Below are positions 51,719 to 62,408 of a stretch of 64,000 nucleotides of DNA, piece by piece. Location: the NCBI GenBank assembly GCA_014378845.1, contig JACMNB010000051.1:43685-107684 (forward strand), in the 5' to 3' direction. The notes under the pieces were generated by a model. It ran no database searches. It had not been told where the DNA came from and worked only from the letters and a program-made list of their open reading frames with translations. The stretch comes from Methylotenera sp. GTDB lineage: Bacteria; Pseudomonadota; Gammaproteobacteria; Burkholderiales; Methylophilaceae. The translations under genes and the position numbers were made by a program. Every line of letters begins with the position of its first letter. Positions within the stretch are counted from its first letter, which is position 1.

Positions 51719-51746
51719 TGTGTCAACTACTATTTTTTACAAGGCC

Positions 51747-52343
51747 ATGACCATGATTGAAACAACCACATTAAATAGCGAGCGCGACCATCTGAACAAC
51801 CCAGCTCAGCCAAGCGATGCAATCCAATTAAGTGAGCTAGGCAACCAATTTGTGTTGCATTGGGGCGAAATGGGCACGCGTTGGGGCATTAATCGCACGG
51901 TTTCGCAAATTCACGCGCTACTCTATTACACAGGTAAACCCGCCAATGCAGAGCAAATTGCCGATGCGCTGCAAATTGCGCGTAGCAATGTCAGTAACAG
52001 CCTGAAAGAATTGCAAAACTGGAAGCTGGTTCGCATTACCCACATGATGGGCGACAGGCGTGATTATTTTGAAACTTCGTTAGATATTTGGGCGCTGTTT
52101 AGCACCGTTATTACCGAGCGTAAAAAGCGCGAATTTGACCCAACGGTGGCATTTTTGCAAGAGTTTTATGCCAATAATAGTTTTAACAACAATGAGTTAG
52201 AAAGTAAAAAACGTGTCAAAGAAATGCTCGATTTAATGCAGACAGTTTCAATTTGGGGCGATGAAATGATTAAACTAAAACCCGAGACGCTAACCAAAAT
52301 TATGAAATATGGCGCAAAAATAAAGGCCTTAATAGGCGGATAA
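51747..52343 (+). CDS. GbsR/MarR family transcriptional regulator
   Basis: HWGEMGTRWGINRTVSQIHALLYYTGKPANAEQIADALQIARSNVSNSLKELQNWKLVR. The ORF track start at 51576 is too far upstream. Confidence 0.9.
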   Translation: MTMIETTTLNSERDHLNNPAQPSDAIQLSELGNQFVLHWGEMGTRWGINRTVSQIHALLYYTGKPANAEQIADALQIARSNVSNSLKELQNWKLVRITHMMGDRRDYFETSLDIWALFSTVITERKKREFDPTVAFLQEFYANNSFNNNELESKKRVKEMLDLMQTVSIWGDEMIKLKPETLTKIMKYGAKIKALIGG

Positions 52344-52359
52344 CTTTAAAAATAATTAA

Positions 52360-52818
52360 ATGTTGAAAGACTTAAACTGGAAAGAACAATTGATGCCAAT
52401 ACAATACCCACTGACTATTTACTATGACGCCAGTTGCCCGCTTTGCGCGGCTGAGATGCATACTATTAAAGAGACTGACTTTGAAAACAAGCTAATTTTG
52501 GTCGATTGCTCCAATGATGCGTTTGCCGAACCTGCATTCTGCCCAAGCAATAAAGCTGCCATGATGGCAGGCATTCACGCAGTAGATGCAGCCGGCCTAT
52601 GGATTAAAGGCGTGGACGTATTTGAAATTGCCTACAAAGCAGGCGGATTTAACAAGCTTGGCCAATTTTGGGGCAATAAAACCTTGCGCCCACTGCTCAC
52701 GCGCGCTTACCCGCTAATTGCAGATAATCGTCATTGGTTAAGCAAAACGCCGCTGCCGTATTGGCTAAATAAGATGTTGCGCTTTTGCGCGGCAAAAAAA
52801 CCAACCCATTTGTTATGA
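52360..52818 (+). CDS. DCC-family (DUF393) thiol-disulfide oxidoreductase-like protein
   Basis: TIYYDASCPLCAAEMHTI...FEIAYKAGG. Confidence 0.88.
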   Translation: MLKDLNWKEQLMPIQYPLTIYYDASCPLCAAEMHTIKETDFENKLILVDCSNDAFAEPAFCPSNKAAMMAGIHAVDAAGLWIKGVDVFEIAYKAGGFNKLGQFWGNKTLRPLLTRAYPLIADNRHWLSKTPLPYWLNKMLRFCAAKKPTHLL

Positions 52819-52913
52819 AATTTGAGTCGCTTAGCGATAGACTATCAGACTGTTGCTGCAAGTAATCAATCGTTCTTTAGCGTATTGCTCAACAATTATT
52901 GATGAAGGCGTAA

Positions 52914-53194
52914 ATGAATACACACAAACAATCAACCCTTCTTGGGCTCACTTTTGGCATTCTTGCTGCTGTATGCCTTATTGTTGGCTTTGTTCTTATA
53001 ACGCTTGGTGGCAGGTAGGTGTCAGCCATGATGTAATGAATAACATCTTAGTGCTGGGCGCTTTTCTAATCGGTTTTGTGATATTTTTAATAGCCAATGT
53101 TGTAGTTACCATTGAGCAAATAAAACACAAAGCCCCGCAACGCGTCATTCTAATTGCATGGGCTCCCATTGGTTTTGCTATTGCAGGGTTGTGA
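52914..53194 (+). pseudogene. Small two-TM membrane protein, apparently frameshifted (or two overlapping micro-ORFs)
   Basis: MNTHKQSTLLGLTFGILAAVCLIVGFVLITLGGR* (52914-53018), then in another frame VGVSHDVMNNILVLGAFLIGFVIFLIANVVVTIEQIKHKAPQRVILIAWAPIGFAIAGL*. Confidence 0.45.
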
Positions 53195-53195
53195 G

Positions 53196-54020
53196 ATGGA
53201 TAAAAATCCTGAAAACATCATAGAATTAACGCGTTACAGATCTCTATACGCAAATGCGGACCCATTAATGATGTATAGCGGCTCTAGATTAGCCGCAACC
53301 TTTAAAACCGTAACTGTTTTTTTAGATTGTTCGATTAACGAAAATACTCAGTCCGTTAAGTTTGCGGTAATCCCGCCAAAATCGTACCAAGAAATAAGCA
53401 GCTTTATTGGTCAATTAAACAACTCAACCAATCCTTACCATACGACAGAGCCTGATATTTTAGTTTATCAATACTATTATTATGCTAATCACGTTGAGGT
53501 GGCACCTGCATTATCGTTATCTGGCAGCGCTAACATGGATTTATGGAAAGAGAATAGCCCTGTTATATCGGTGCATATTAACAATTTAAATAGCCAATCA
53601 ATTGCGCGATTAGAAATTGATGGTCAGGCACTCGCACTTGGTGCTAACCCTTGGCAATCTGACGAAAAAGACAGCAACTGCAAAAGCTACGCACCCAATC
53701 TGATTAGCAAATTAAATGCGCCATTGCAAGTGCGCTGGCAATTTAGCGAGGGCAACGCAACATGGCATGAAGCATTAGTAACGGTGCCTAAACTTAACGA
53801 AACATTGAGTAAGCCAGCTTGGAAAGAACGTGAAAAAAACTTGTATTTGTATTTTCAAAACAATGGCGAAGTGGCAGCACAATTACTGCAAGTAGTCGTG
53901 CTTAAAAACGATAAAATTGGGATTAGAGTAAGCGAGATATTGCCAAAATTACTAGCGGTAGGCCGTTGCGGCACAGCTGACGATAGATGGACCGAAGAAG
54001 CTATTCGTATCAACCATTAA
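53196..54020 (+). CDS. Hypothetical protein
   Basis: MDKNPENIIELTRYRSLYANADPLMMYSG...; good coding composition, no family recognised. The ORF track start at 53154 lies in the upstream gene. Confidence 0.7.
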   Translation: MDKNPENIIELTRYRSLYANADPLMMYSGSRLAATFKTVTVFLDCSINENTQSVKFAVIPPKSYQEISSFIGQLNNSTNPYHTTEPDILVYQYYYYANHVEVAPALSLSGSANMDLWKENSPVISVHINNLNSQSIARLEIDGQALALGANPWQSDEKDSNCKSYAPNLISKLNAPLQVRWQFSEGNATWHEALVTVPKLNETLSKPAWKEREKNLYLYFQNNGEVAAQLLQVVVLKNDKIGIRVSEILPKLLAVGRCGTADDRWTEEAIRINH

Positions 54021-54083
54021 CAAGATCAAATAAAAAGCTAACAATGTTACAATCGGGCCAATATGGTTTAAAATTATTTTGTC

Positions 54084-54947
54084 GTGAAAAATCTTGTTAT
54101 ATTTGGTGTGGGCTTAATTGGCGGTAGTGTTGCATTGGCTTTGCAAAAAGCCCAATTTGTGCCGCATATTGTGGGCGTGGGGCGCACCGAAAAGAGCTTA
54201 CAACAAGCCTTATATCTAGGTGTGATTAATACCGCAGAAACCAGTGTTGAAGCGGCTTGTAACGATGCTGATTTAATACTGATTGCCGCGCCCGTGGCGC
54301 AAACTACAGCCATTTTAAAAAGCATAAAACCGCATTTACAATCACAAACAGTAATAACTGATGTGGGCAGCACTAAAGGCGACGTATTGGACGTTGCGCG
54401 CGAAGTTTTAGGTGTGCAGTTTCATCAATTTGTTGGCGGTCACCCCATTGCAGGGGCAGAAAAAAGTGGTGTTTCTGCCGCAAAAGATGACTTATTTTTA
54501 GGCAAAAACATTGTATTAACGCCTGCGGCAGAAACCAATATGCAGGCGCTTGCTAGCGTTACGCAGCTTTGGCAAGCCTGTGGTGGGATTGTGCGTGAAA
54601 TGTCTGCCGAAACTCATGATCGTATTTTTGCGGCCGTTAGTCATTTGCCCCATTTATTGGCGTTTGCATTGGTGGATGATATTGCCAGTCGCCCAAACGC
54701 CGAAGAATTATTCAGATTTGCCGCCAGCGGTTTTAGAGATTTTACGCGAATAGCCGGCAGCAGCCCCGAGATGTGGCGCGACATTAGTTTGGCCAATAAA
54801 ACGGCATTGATAAGCGAAATTACCACCTTTGAAAATGAATTAACCCAGTTAAAACAATTGCTTAACAATCATGATGGCGCAGGCTTAGAAGCGCTATTTA
54901 ATCGTGCCAGTGTGGCAAGAAACAACTGGGCAAATGGTAAAAAATAA
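54084..54947 (+). CDS. tyrA: Prephenate dehydrogenase
   Basis: LVIFGVGLIGGSVALALQKA, DVGSTKGDV, FVGGHPIAGAEKSGVSAA; adjacent to aroA. Confidence 0.94.
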   Translation: MKNLVIFGVGLIGGSVALALQKAQFVPHIVGVGRTEKSLQQALYLGVINTAETSVEAACNDADLILIAAPVAQTTAILKSIKPHLQSQTVITDVGSTKGDVLDVAREVLGVQFHQFVGGHPIAGAEKSGVSAAKDDLFLGKNIVLTPAAETNMQALASVTQLWQACGGIVREMSAETHDRIFAAVSHLPHLLAFALVDDIASRPNAEELFRFAASGFRDFTRIAGSSPEMWRDISLANKTALISEITTFENELTQLKQLLNNHDGAGLEALFNRASVARNNWANGKK

Positions 54948-54960
54948 CCTAATACTCAGT

Positions 54961-55069
54961 GTCATGCTGAACTTGATTCAGCATCTCGATACTTAATCAT
55001 CAAAATCGATAATCAAAACTGAAAATCGAAAACGTAATGGAATAGATTCCGTTTCAAGCACGGAATGAC
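54961..55069. repeat. Imperfect GTCAT...ATGAC palindromic repeat
   Basis: GTCATGCTGAACTTGATTCAGCATCT ... AGATTCCGTTTCAAGCACGGAATGAC. Confidence 0.6.
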
Positions 55070-55078
55070 AAATAAAAT

Positions 55079-56518
55079 ATGGAACAACTCACCCTCCCCG
55101 CCGCTAGCCGCGCCCAAGGCCACATTACTTTGCCAGGCAGCAAAAGTATCTCGAACCGCACGTTATTGCTGGCTGCGCTGGCAGATGGTGTGACAGAGAT
55201 TCGCGATGTATTAGCCAGTGACGACACGGCGCGAATGCTGGAAGCATTGGCGATTTTAGGCGTTAAATGCGAAAATTTTGCCGAAAACGCTTGGCGTGTA
55301 ACGGGTTGCAATGGTCAGTTTCCTAACAAGCAAGCTGACCTATTTTTGGGCAATGCTGGCACTGCTTTTAGGCCATTAACCGCCGCGCTGGCTTTATCTA
55401 ACGGACATTACACTTTAACAGGCACGCCGCGCATGCACGAGCGGCCGATTGGCGACCTAAATGATGCCTTGCGTCAAATTGGCGCGCACATTGAATGTTT
55501 AGATAATGAAGGCTTTCCGCCACTAAAAATTAAACCGCAAATTTCACCTGCGCATTTACCCCCACCCCAACCCTCCCCCTTAAAAGTTGAGGGAGTTACT
55601 GGGCGCCAGAAAACTACAGACAAAGCCTATGCGCCATTACTAAAATCAATTGCAACCCTAAAACCCATTCAAATTCGCGGCGATGTTTCTAGCCAGTTTT
55701 TAACTGCGCTGTTAATGGCTTTGCCGCTAACCAAGCAAGAAGCCACAATTGAAGTCATTGGTGAGTTGATTTCAAAGCCATATATAGAAATCACCCTGAA
55801 TTTAATGGCCAAGTTCGGGGTTGCTGTTAAACGAGATGGTTGGCAGCGTTTTACCATTGCTGCCAACGCACAGTACACGTCGCCCAAACAAATTTTTGTA
55901 GAGGGTGATGCTTCTAGCGCCTCGTATTTCTTGGCTGCTGGGGCCATTGGCGGTGGGCCGGTCAATGTAAAAGGCGTTGGCCAAAATAGCATTCAGGGCG
56001 ATATAAAATTTACCGAAGCGCTAGAAATGATGGGGGCGGAAATTTTACTGGGCCAAAATTTTGCCGAGTGTGAGCGTCGCGATTATTCGGCTGATGGCAC
56101 CCATCATACAACCATCAAAGTTAAGAGCAAAACCAAACTAAAAGCCATTGATTTAGATTGCAATCACATGCCCGATGCAGCGATGACGCTGGCCACAACC
56201 GCCCTCTTTTGCGACGGCACAACTACTTTGCGAAACATCGCCAGCTGGCGTGTGAAAGAAACGGATCGCTTAAGTGCGATGGCGACTGAGCTGCGTAAAG
56301 TGGGCGCGATTGTGACAGAAGGCATTGATTTTATTAGCATTACGCCGCCTGTTGCACTAACGCCAAACGCGGTGATTGACACCTATGACGACCACCGTAT
56401 GGCCATGTGTTTTGCGCTGGTTAGCTTAGGCGGCGTGCCAATTACCATTAACGACCCCAAATGTGTGAACAAGACTTTTCCTGACTTTTTTCCGCGTTTT
56501 GCTAAAATTACCAAGTGA
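55079..56518 (+). CDS. aroA: 3-phosphoshikimate 1-carboxyvinyltransferase (EPSP synthase)
   Basis: [72 protein letters not shown]. Confidence 0.96.
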   Translation: MEQLTLPAASRAQGHITLPGSKSISNRTLLLAALADGVTEIRDVLASDDTARMLEALAILGVKCENFAENAWRVTGCNGQFPNKQADLFLGNAGTAFRPLTAALALSNGHYTLTGTPRMHERPIGDLNDALRQIGAHIECLDNEGFPPLKIKPQISPAHLPPPQPSPLKVEGVTGRQKTTDKAYAPLLKSIATLKPIQIRGDVSSQFLTALLMALPLTKQEATIEVIGELISKPYIEITLNLMAKFGVAVKRDGWQRFTIAANAQYTSPKQIFVEGDASSASYFLAAGAIGGGPVNVKGVGQNSIQGDIKFTEALEMMGAEILLGQNFAECERRDYSADGTHHTTIKVKSKTKLKAIDLDCNHMPDAAMTLATTALFCDGTTTLRNIASWRVKETDRLSAMATELRKVGAIVTEGIDFISITPPVALTPNAVIDTYDDHRMAMCFALVSLGGVPITINDPKCVNKTFPDFFPRFAKITK

Positions 56519-56528
56519 TGAATCACAA

Positions 56529-57218
56529 GTGACGACTCAAGAGTCTGTAATCGCACCTGTTATTGCGCCAGTAATTGCTATAGATGGCCCATCAGCCAGC
56601 GGCAAAGGCACGGTTGCCGAAAAAGTGGCAGGTGCACTTGGTTATCATTATTTAGATTCTGGTGCGCTGTATCGTATTGTGGCATTTGCCGCGTATCGCG
56701 ATAATATTAAATGGAATCAAGCAGATGCACTGGGTGATATGGCGCAAAATTTGGATGTTGCGTTTAAACAAGGCGATATTTTTTTAGAGGGCGACCGCAT
56801 TACAGAAGCCTTAAGAAGCGAAGAAATAAGCCGCGGCGCAAGTGAAGTTGCAATTCATCCAACTGTGCGCGAAGCGCTGCTTAAATTGCAACAAAGTTTT
56901 CGCAAAACACCTGGTTTAGTCGCCGACGGCCGCGATATGGGCTCAGTCGTTTTTAAAGATGCGCGCCTGAAAATATTCCTGACCGCCAGCGTGGAAACCC
57001 GCGCCGAACGTCGCTTTAAGCAGCTGGCAAACAAAGGCATTGACGCAAATTACGATCAAATTTTAGCAGATTTACAAGCCCGCGATTTGCGCGATAGTCA
57101 GCGTAGCGCCGCGCCCTTAATCCAAACTGATGATGCGCTGTTGTTAGACACCACCCATTGCAGCATCGCGCAAGCGGTAGCATTTGTACTAAAGGTTAGT
57201 CAAAAAGATTGTAATTAA
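56529..57218 (+). CDS. cmk: Cytidylate kinase
   Basis: VIAIDGPSASGKGTVAEKVAGALGYHYLDSGALYR; DGRDMGSVVF. GTG at 56529 is a more likely start than the TTG at 56499, which overlaps aroA. Confidence 0.95.
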   Translation: MTTQESVIAPVIAPVIAIDGPSASGKGTVAEKVAGALGYHYLDSGALYRIVAFAAYRDNIKWNQADALGDMAQNLDVAFKQGDIFLEGDRITEALRSEEISRGASEVAIHPTVREALLKLQQSFRKTPGLVADGRDMGSVVFKDARLKIFLTASVETRAERRFKQLANKGIDANYDQILADLQARDLRDSQRSAAPLIQTDDALLLDTTHCSIAQAVAFVLKVSQKDCN

Positions 57219-57305
57219 CCTGCCACCAATATTTATTAATTAATCGGTATAAAATGTTTTAAGTCATTGAACATACGCTATTATTTGTGTAATATGCGTG
57301 CTTGT

Positions 57306-57358
57306 GTTGCGTTTTTTGTAAGCGCAACTTTTTAACAACTACCCCGCTGCTCGGCGGG
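57306..57358 (+). promoter_or_regulatory. Stem-loops in the rpsA leader
   Basis: GTTGCG...CGCAAC (57306-57328) and CCCGC...GCGGG (57343-57358), upstream of rpsA. Confidence 0.45.
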
Positions 57359-57416
57359 AATGCTTAAAGTGATTTAAATCAATGATTTTAAGTAATTTTT
57401 TAGGTAACTTTTTTTA

Positions 57417-58934
57417 ATGGCTTCTACTTCTAATTCAACTCCATCTTCAATGGAATCCTTTGCCGCGCTTTTTGAAGAAAGCTTAGCGCGCCAAGAAATG
57501 CGCTCTGGCGAGGTCATTACCGCCGAAGTTATCTTTATTGATAGCGATCACGTCATCGTAAACGCAGGCTTAAAATCTGAAAGCGTCATTGACGTTGCAG
57601 AGTTTAAAAACGCCGCTGGCGAAGTCGAAGTGGCTGTGGGCGACTTTGTAAAAGTATGTATCGAAAAACTAGAAGATGGTTTTGGCTCAACCCAACTTTC
57701 TCGCGAAAAAGCGAAGAAAATGCAAGCTTGGCTTGATTTAGAAGATGCGATGAACGAAGGCCGCGTAGTTAAAGGCTTCGTCAGTGGTAAAGTCAAAGGC
57801 GGTTTACGCGTTTCTGTTAATGGCATTATGGCTTTCTTGCCCGGTTCTTTGGTCGATGTGCGCCCAGTTAAAGATACCACGCCTTTTGAAAATAAAGAGT
57901 GGGATTTCAAAGTCATCAAGCTTGACCGCAAACGCAATAACATTGTGGTTTCTCGCCGTGCAGTAATGGAAGTCAGCGCTGGCGCAGATCGCGAAGCATT
58001 GATGGGTTCATTGGTTGAAGGCGCAACGGTTAAAGGCATTGTTAAAAACATCACCGATTACGGCGCGTTTGTGGATTTAGGCGGTATTGATGGCTTATTA
58101 CACATTACCGATTTGGCTTGGCGCCGCGTTAAGCACCCATCAGAAGTGCTAACCGTAGGCGAAGAAGTGGAAGCGAAAATCTTGAAATTTGATCAAGAAA
58201 AAAATCGCGTATCGCTCGGCATTAAACAATTAGGCGATGACCCATGGGTTGCGCTAACACGTCGTTACCCAGTCAGCACGCGCTTATTTGGTAAAGTATC
58301 AAACTTAACTGACTACGGTGCGTTTGTTGAAGTAGAGCCGGGCATTGAAGGTTTAGTCCACGTTTCAGAAATGGATTGGACTAACAAAAACATTCATCCA
58401 GGCAAAATCGCACAATTGGGCGACGAAGTTGAAGTGATGATTTTAGAGATTGACGAAGATCGTCGTCGCTTATCACTTGGCATGAAACAATGTAAAGCTA
58501 ATCCTTGGGATGATTTCTCAGCTACGCACGCTAAAGGCGACAAGGTTGCGGGTCAAATCAAATCAATCACCGATTTTGGCGTGTTTATTGGTTTGCCAGG
58601 CGGCATTGATGGTTTAGTGCATTTGTCTGATTTATCTTGGACAGCTACTGGTGAAGAAGCGATTCGTAACTTTAAAAAAGGGGATGAGTTACAAGCCGTT
58701 ATCTTAGCCATTGATGTTGAAAAAGAGCGTATTTCATTGGGCGTTAAGCAGCTGACTGAAGATCCATCTGGTGCGACGCCTTCTCTATCGTCATCAGAAG
58801 ACAAGGCAGCCAAACCTAAAGCAAAACCTGCAAAAACCAAAGCAGAAGCACCTTCTGCTGAAGATAATGCAGCGGCAGCTGGCACAACCAATCTTGGCGC
58901 ACTGTTAAAAGCCAAAATGGACAGCAAGAAATAA
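57417..58934 (+). CDS. rpsA: 30S ribosomal protein S1 (five S1 domains)
   Basis: [13 protein letters not shown]-type segment, [57 protein letters not shown]. Confidence 0.97.
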   Translation: MASTSNSTPSSMESFAALFEESLARQEMRSGEVITAEVIFIDSDHVIVNAGLKSESVIDVAEFKNAAGEVEVAVGDFVKVCIEKLEDGFGSTQLSREKAKKMQAWLDLEDAMNEGRVVKGFVSGKVKGGLRVSVNGIMAFLPGSLVDVRPVKDTTPFENKEWDFKVIKLDRKRNNIVVSRRAVMEVSAGADREALMGSLVEGATVKGIVKNITDYGAFVDLGGIDGLLHITDLAWRRVKHPSEVLTVGEEVEAKILKFDQEKNRVSLGIKQLGDDPWVALTRRYPVSTRLFGKVSNLTDYGAFVEVEPGIEGLVHVSEMDWTNKNIHPGKIAQLGDEVEVMILEIDEDRRRLSLGMKQCKANPWDDFSATHAKGDKVAGQIKSITDFGVFIGLPGGIDGLVHLSDLSWTATGEEAIRNFKKGDELQAVILAIDVEKERISLGVKQLTEDPSGATPSLSSSEDKAAKPKAKPAKTKAEAPSAEDNAAAAGTTNLGALLKAKMDSKK

Positions 58935-59024
58935 TCGCAAATTGGATAGCAGAATAGTTACCAGTATAAATTTATAAGTAATCATCGTCGAAATTTAAAG
59001 TTAAACTAAAGGCAAGCATAAGCC

Positions 59025-59306
59025 ATGACAAAATCTGAACTCATTAATTTATTAGCCGAGCGTTTTTCACAATTAGTTGTGAAAGATGCGGAGCTGTCGG
59101 TAAAGGCTATTTTAGATGCAATGACAGACAATTTATCGACTGGGGAGCGCATTGAAATTCGTGGTTTTGGTAGTTTTAGTTTAAATTACCGTCCGCCGCG
59201 TTTAGGCCGTAATCCTAAAACTGGCAGCAAAGTGCAGGTGCCCGCTAAGCATGTGCCGCATTTTAAAGCCGGTAAAGAGTTGCGTGACCGTGTTGATGCA
59301 GCTTAA
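59025..59306 (+). CDS. ihfB: Integration host factor subunit beta
   Basis: [17 protein letters not shown]...[49 protein letters not shown]. Confidence 0.97.
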   Translation: MTKSELINLLAERFSQLVVKDAELSVKAILDAMTDNLSTGERIEIRGFGSFSLNYRPPRLGRNPKTGSKVQVPAKHVPHFKAGKELRDRVDAA

Positions 59307-59334
59307 TTAGTGTTTATTTAGATGTAGATGGTTT

Positions 59335-59364
59335 AAAAAAGGCGCAAGTAATTGTGCCTTTTTT
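59335..59364 (+). terminator. Rho-independent terminator after ihfB
   Basis: AAAAAAGGCGCAAGTAATTGTGCCTTTTTT. Confidence 0.8.
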
Positions 59365-59483
59365 ATTGCTTAAACGATTGCGCGGTATTGTAGAATCATT
59401 AGGCGCTCTTCATAAGCTTAGGTAAAATAAACAGTTAAAATAACCAAGATGAAGCAAAAGATGATGCGAAGCTCTCAACAAAA

Positions 59484-60704
59484 ATGACGATTGAATTTGA
59501 ATATTGGTGGCTGCTCGCCCTGCCCTTGTTTTTTACGCTGGGCTGGATAGCGGCGCGCGTGGATATTAAACAGTTATTATCAGAATCAACCGCGTTGCCA
59601 GCCGCTTATTTTAAAGGCTTAAACTTTTTGATTAGCGATCAGCATGCTAAAGCCGTCGATGCTTTTAGTGAGGCTATAGAAGCCAACACCGATTCGCTTG
59701 AGCTACATTTTGCATTGGGCAGTTTGTTTAGGCGCACCGGCGAAACAGACCGCGCAATTAATATGCATCTTAATATGCTGGACAAAAAAGAACTCACCGA
59801 AAATCAAAAAAGTGCAGTCAAAGCCGAGCTGGCGCAAGATTATTTAAAAGCAGGTTTGTTTGACCGCGCCGAAGAGCTGTTTATAGGCTTGGATGATACG
59901 CGCTATCGCCAGCCTGCACTGTGCGCGCTACTCGAAATTTATGGTCGCGAACGCGAATGGGCGCAAGCAATCGCCACCGCAACCGACCTGGAACGCTTAT
60001 CTGGCGTACCTTTTAGAATTGAAATCGCCCAGTATTATTGCGAGCTTGCCATGAATGACATCATCGCGCAGCGCCAAGATGAGGCGCGTAACTACCTTGG
60101 CTTAGCATTAGATGCCAACAAAAATTGTGTGCGCGCTAATGTCTTATTGGGTGATTTAGAGGTAAGCCAAGGCGCGCATCAAGCGGCGATTGCACATTGG
60201 AAACGCATCGAGTTTCAGCAACCCGAATATTTGGGTTTGGTTGCTGGCAAATTACTTAAAAGTTACCGCGCGCTTAACGTTGAAAATGGTGGCCAATTAA
60301 AAGATGGTTTAGCCCAGCTAAATACATATTTAGAAACCTATAAATTACCTACGCTGATGTCAGTTTTATATGAAGCAACTTTAAATGAGGAAGGCGCTGA
60401 AAAAGCCGCAAAACTCGCTAGAAACGAGCTAATACGCCAACCTAGCCTCACCACGCTGGATCAATTGCTGCAAGCGCGCGCCATGGCGGACGAAACGCAA
60501 ACGCAAGGCAGCAACCAAGATATTCAGCTGATGCAGCAAACGGTGCGTAACGCGATTGGCAACCGCGCCGTGTTTCACTGCAATCAATGTGGTTTTCGCG
60601 CGAAACAACATCACTGGCAATGCCCTGCTTGCAACGCGTGGGAATCTCTGCCTGCCGAGCCAAGCGAGACAATCTCTCGTGAAATGACTATTAAGAAAAA
60701 ATAA
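59484..60704 (+). CDS. lapB: Lipopolysaccharide assembly protein B (TPR + rubredoxin-like metal-binding)
   Basis: N-terminal TM, TPRs, C-terminal [26 protein letters not shown]. Confidence 0.93.
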   Translation: MTIEFEYWWLLALPLFFTLGWIAARVDIKQLLSESTALPAAYFKGLNFLISDQHAKAVDAFSEAIEANTDSLELHFALGSLFRRTGETDRAINMHLNMLDKKELTENQKSAVKAELAQDYLKAGLFDRAEELFIGLDDTRYRQPALCALLEIYGREREWAQAIATATDLERLSGVPFRIEIAQYYCELAMNDIIAQRQDEARNYLGLALDANKNCVRANVLLGDLEVSQGAHQAAIAHWKRIEFQQPEYLGLVAGKLLKSYRALNVENGGQLKDGLAQLNTYLETYKLPTLMSVLYEATLNEEGAEKAAKLARNELIRQPSLTTLDQLLQARAMADETQTQGSNQDIQLMQQTVRNAIGNRAVFHCNQCGFRAKQHHWQCPACNAWESLPAEPSETISREMTIKKK

Positions 60705-61465
60705 TGCAACCTAAAAATAGCCAAAGTGCTGATTCAACAATACTGGATTCTAAAATTCTGGATTCTAATATTATAGTCGCGCTTGATTATGCTAATGCAA
60801 CAAGTGCTTTGCAATTGGTGAATCAGCTTGATCCAAGCTTATGCAAACTTAAAGTGGGCAAAGAGTTATTTACCGCCGCTGGGCCACAATTAGTAGAACA
60901 ATTGGTCGCCAAAAACTTTAAGGTTTTTCTCGATTTAAAATTTCATGACATTCCCACTACCGTTGCCAAAGCTTGCGAAGCCGCGGCAAATTTGGGCGTT
61001 TGGATGGTGAATGTACATGCCAGTGGCGGCAGTGCCATGATGCAGGCCGCGCTAGAAGGCGTCAATAAAACGGATCACAAGCCTTATTTAATCGCCGTCA
61101 CCGTGCTCACCAGTATGAATCAAGCCAGCTTAACAGAGATTGGCGTCACAAACTCGCTAGAAAGCCAAGTGCTAACACTTGCCAAACTCACGCAGCAAGC
61201 AGGTTTGCACGGCGTGGTGTGCTCTGCACAAGAGGCGCATATGCTGCGCACGCAGCTCGGCAATGACTTCTGCCTCGTCACGCCAGGCATACGCCCAGCC
61301 TTAGTTGGCAATCAGGTCAACCGCGATGACCAAGCCCGCGTTGTTACGCCAGCAGATGCACTAAGTTTCGGCGTAAATTACTTGGTGATTGGCAGGCCAA
61401 TTACACAAGCAGCTAATCCGCTAAGCGCATTGCAAGCAATTATTGCTAGTTGTATCAATTATTAG
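60704..61465 (+). CDS. pyrF: Orotidine 5'-phosphate decarboxylase
   Basis: [49 protein letters not shown]. Confidence 0.96.
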   Translation: MQPKNSQSADSTILDSKILDSNIIVALDYANATSALQLVNQLDPSLCKLKVGKELFTAAGPQLVEQLVAKNFKVFLDLKFHDIPTTVAKACEAAANLGVWMVNVHASGGSAMMQAALEGVNKTDHKPYLIAVTVLTSMNQASLTEIGVTNSLESQVLTLAKLTQQAGLHGVVCSAQEAHMLRTQLGNDFCLVTPGIRPALVGNQVNRDDQARVVTPADALSFGVNYLVIGRPITQAANPLSALQAIIASCINY

Positions 61466-61683
61466 CTATACCAATTATTGGTTGCGCTAATTAACAATCA
61501 AGTAAACAAACTAGTTACGCATGTAAGATTGGTGTAAGCTTATTACTTTAATATGCTAGTGTAGCAATTTTGATTGTTCGTTTAAATCAGTTATGATGAC
61601 AACGAATTTAAAAACGAATCAATTATTTTTACAACGTTATAAAGAACTATAAATTTACCGTCTTACAACATGGAGAACCAAAA

Positions 61684-62382
61684 ATGAAAAAATTATTATT
61701 AGCTTTATTAGCATCATTAGCATTCAGCATGAGTGCTTTTGCCGCTGTCAACATCAACACAGCAACACAAGCAGAGCTTGAAAGTTTAGATAATATTGGC
61801 CCAGTTAAAGCAGCGGCAATTATTGATTATCGCAAAAAAAATGGTGGCTTCAAATCAGTAGACGAACTAGAAAAAGTAGACGGTGTAGGCCCAGTGACAT
61901 TAGCAAATGTTAAAAAAGATATTTCAGTTAGCGGCGTAACCAGCGTACCAGCTGCAACAACTAAAGCTGCTAACAAACCAGCTGCTAAAGATATGAAAAA
62001 AGACATGCCAGCTAAAGCAGACAAAGCAGCACCAGTAAAAGAAATGGCTAAAAAAGATGCTGCAACGCCAACTGCAACTGTAAAAGTGGATGACAAAGCA
62101 GACGCAAAAGTCGCTAAAGATGCTGAAAAAGAAGCCAAAAAAGCTGAAAAAGCTAAACTGAAAGCAGAAAAAGACGCCGAAAAAACTGACGTTAAAGCCG
62201 AAAAACCAGCCGCCGCTGCAGACACTTCAAAAGCGGATGCTAAAGCTGCAAAAGATGCTGCTAAAGCTGATAAAAAAGCCGCTGCCGACAAAGCTAAAGC
62301 TGATAAAAAAGCTGCTGCTGATGCAAAGAAAGCTGAAAAAGCCGCAGCTAAAGCAGACAAAGCTAAAGCCGATAAAAAATAA
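61684..62382 (+). CDS. Secreted ComEA-like helix-hairpin-helix protein with Ala/Lys-rich C-terminal tail
   Basis: Signal peptide MKKLLLALLASLAFSMSAFA, HhH region VNINTATQAELESLDNIGPVKAAAIIDYRKKNGGFKSVDELEKVDGVGP, then a long A/K/D-rich tail. Confidence 0.9.
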   Translation: MKKLLLALLASLAFSMSAFAAVNINTATQAELESLDNIGPVKAAAIIDYRKKNGGFKSVDELEKVDGVGPVTLANVKKDISVSGVTSVPAATTKAANKPAAKDMKKDMPAKADKAAPVKEMAKKDAATPTATVKVDDKADAKVAKDAEKEAKKAEKAKLKAEKDAEKTDVKAEKPAAAADTSKADAKAAKDAAKADKKAAADKAKADKKAAADAKKAEKAAAKADKAKADKK

Positions 62383-62408
62383 ATAGTTTCCTCAGCTTTA
62401 TACACGCA

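Noticed and set aside
52853-53194. 113-aa ORF taken as one intact protein
   Set aside because: The N-terminal half reads as non-natural sequence, while the other frame contains a good TM segment. Treated instead as a possible frameshift.
61827-62405. 192-aa minus-strand ORF rich in Ala/Ser/Leu (LSALALSAAAFLSAL)
   Set aside because: Antisense of the Ala/Lys-rich tail of the ComEA-like protein; compositional artefact.
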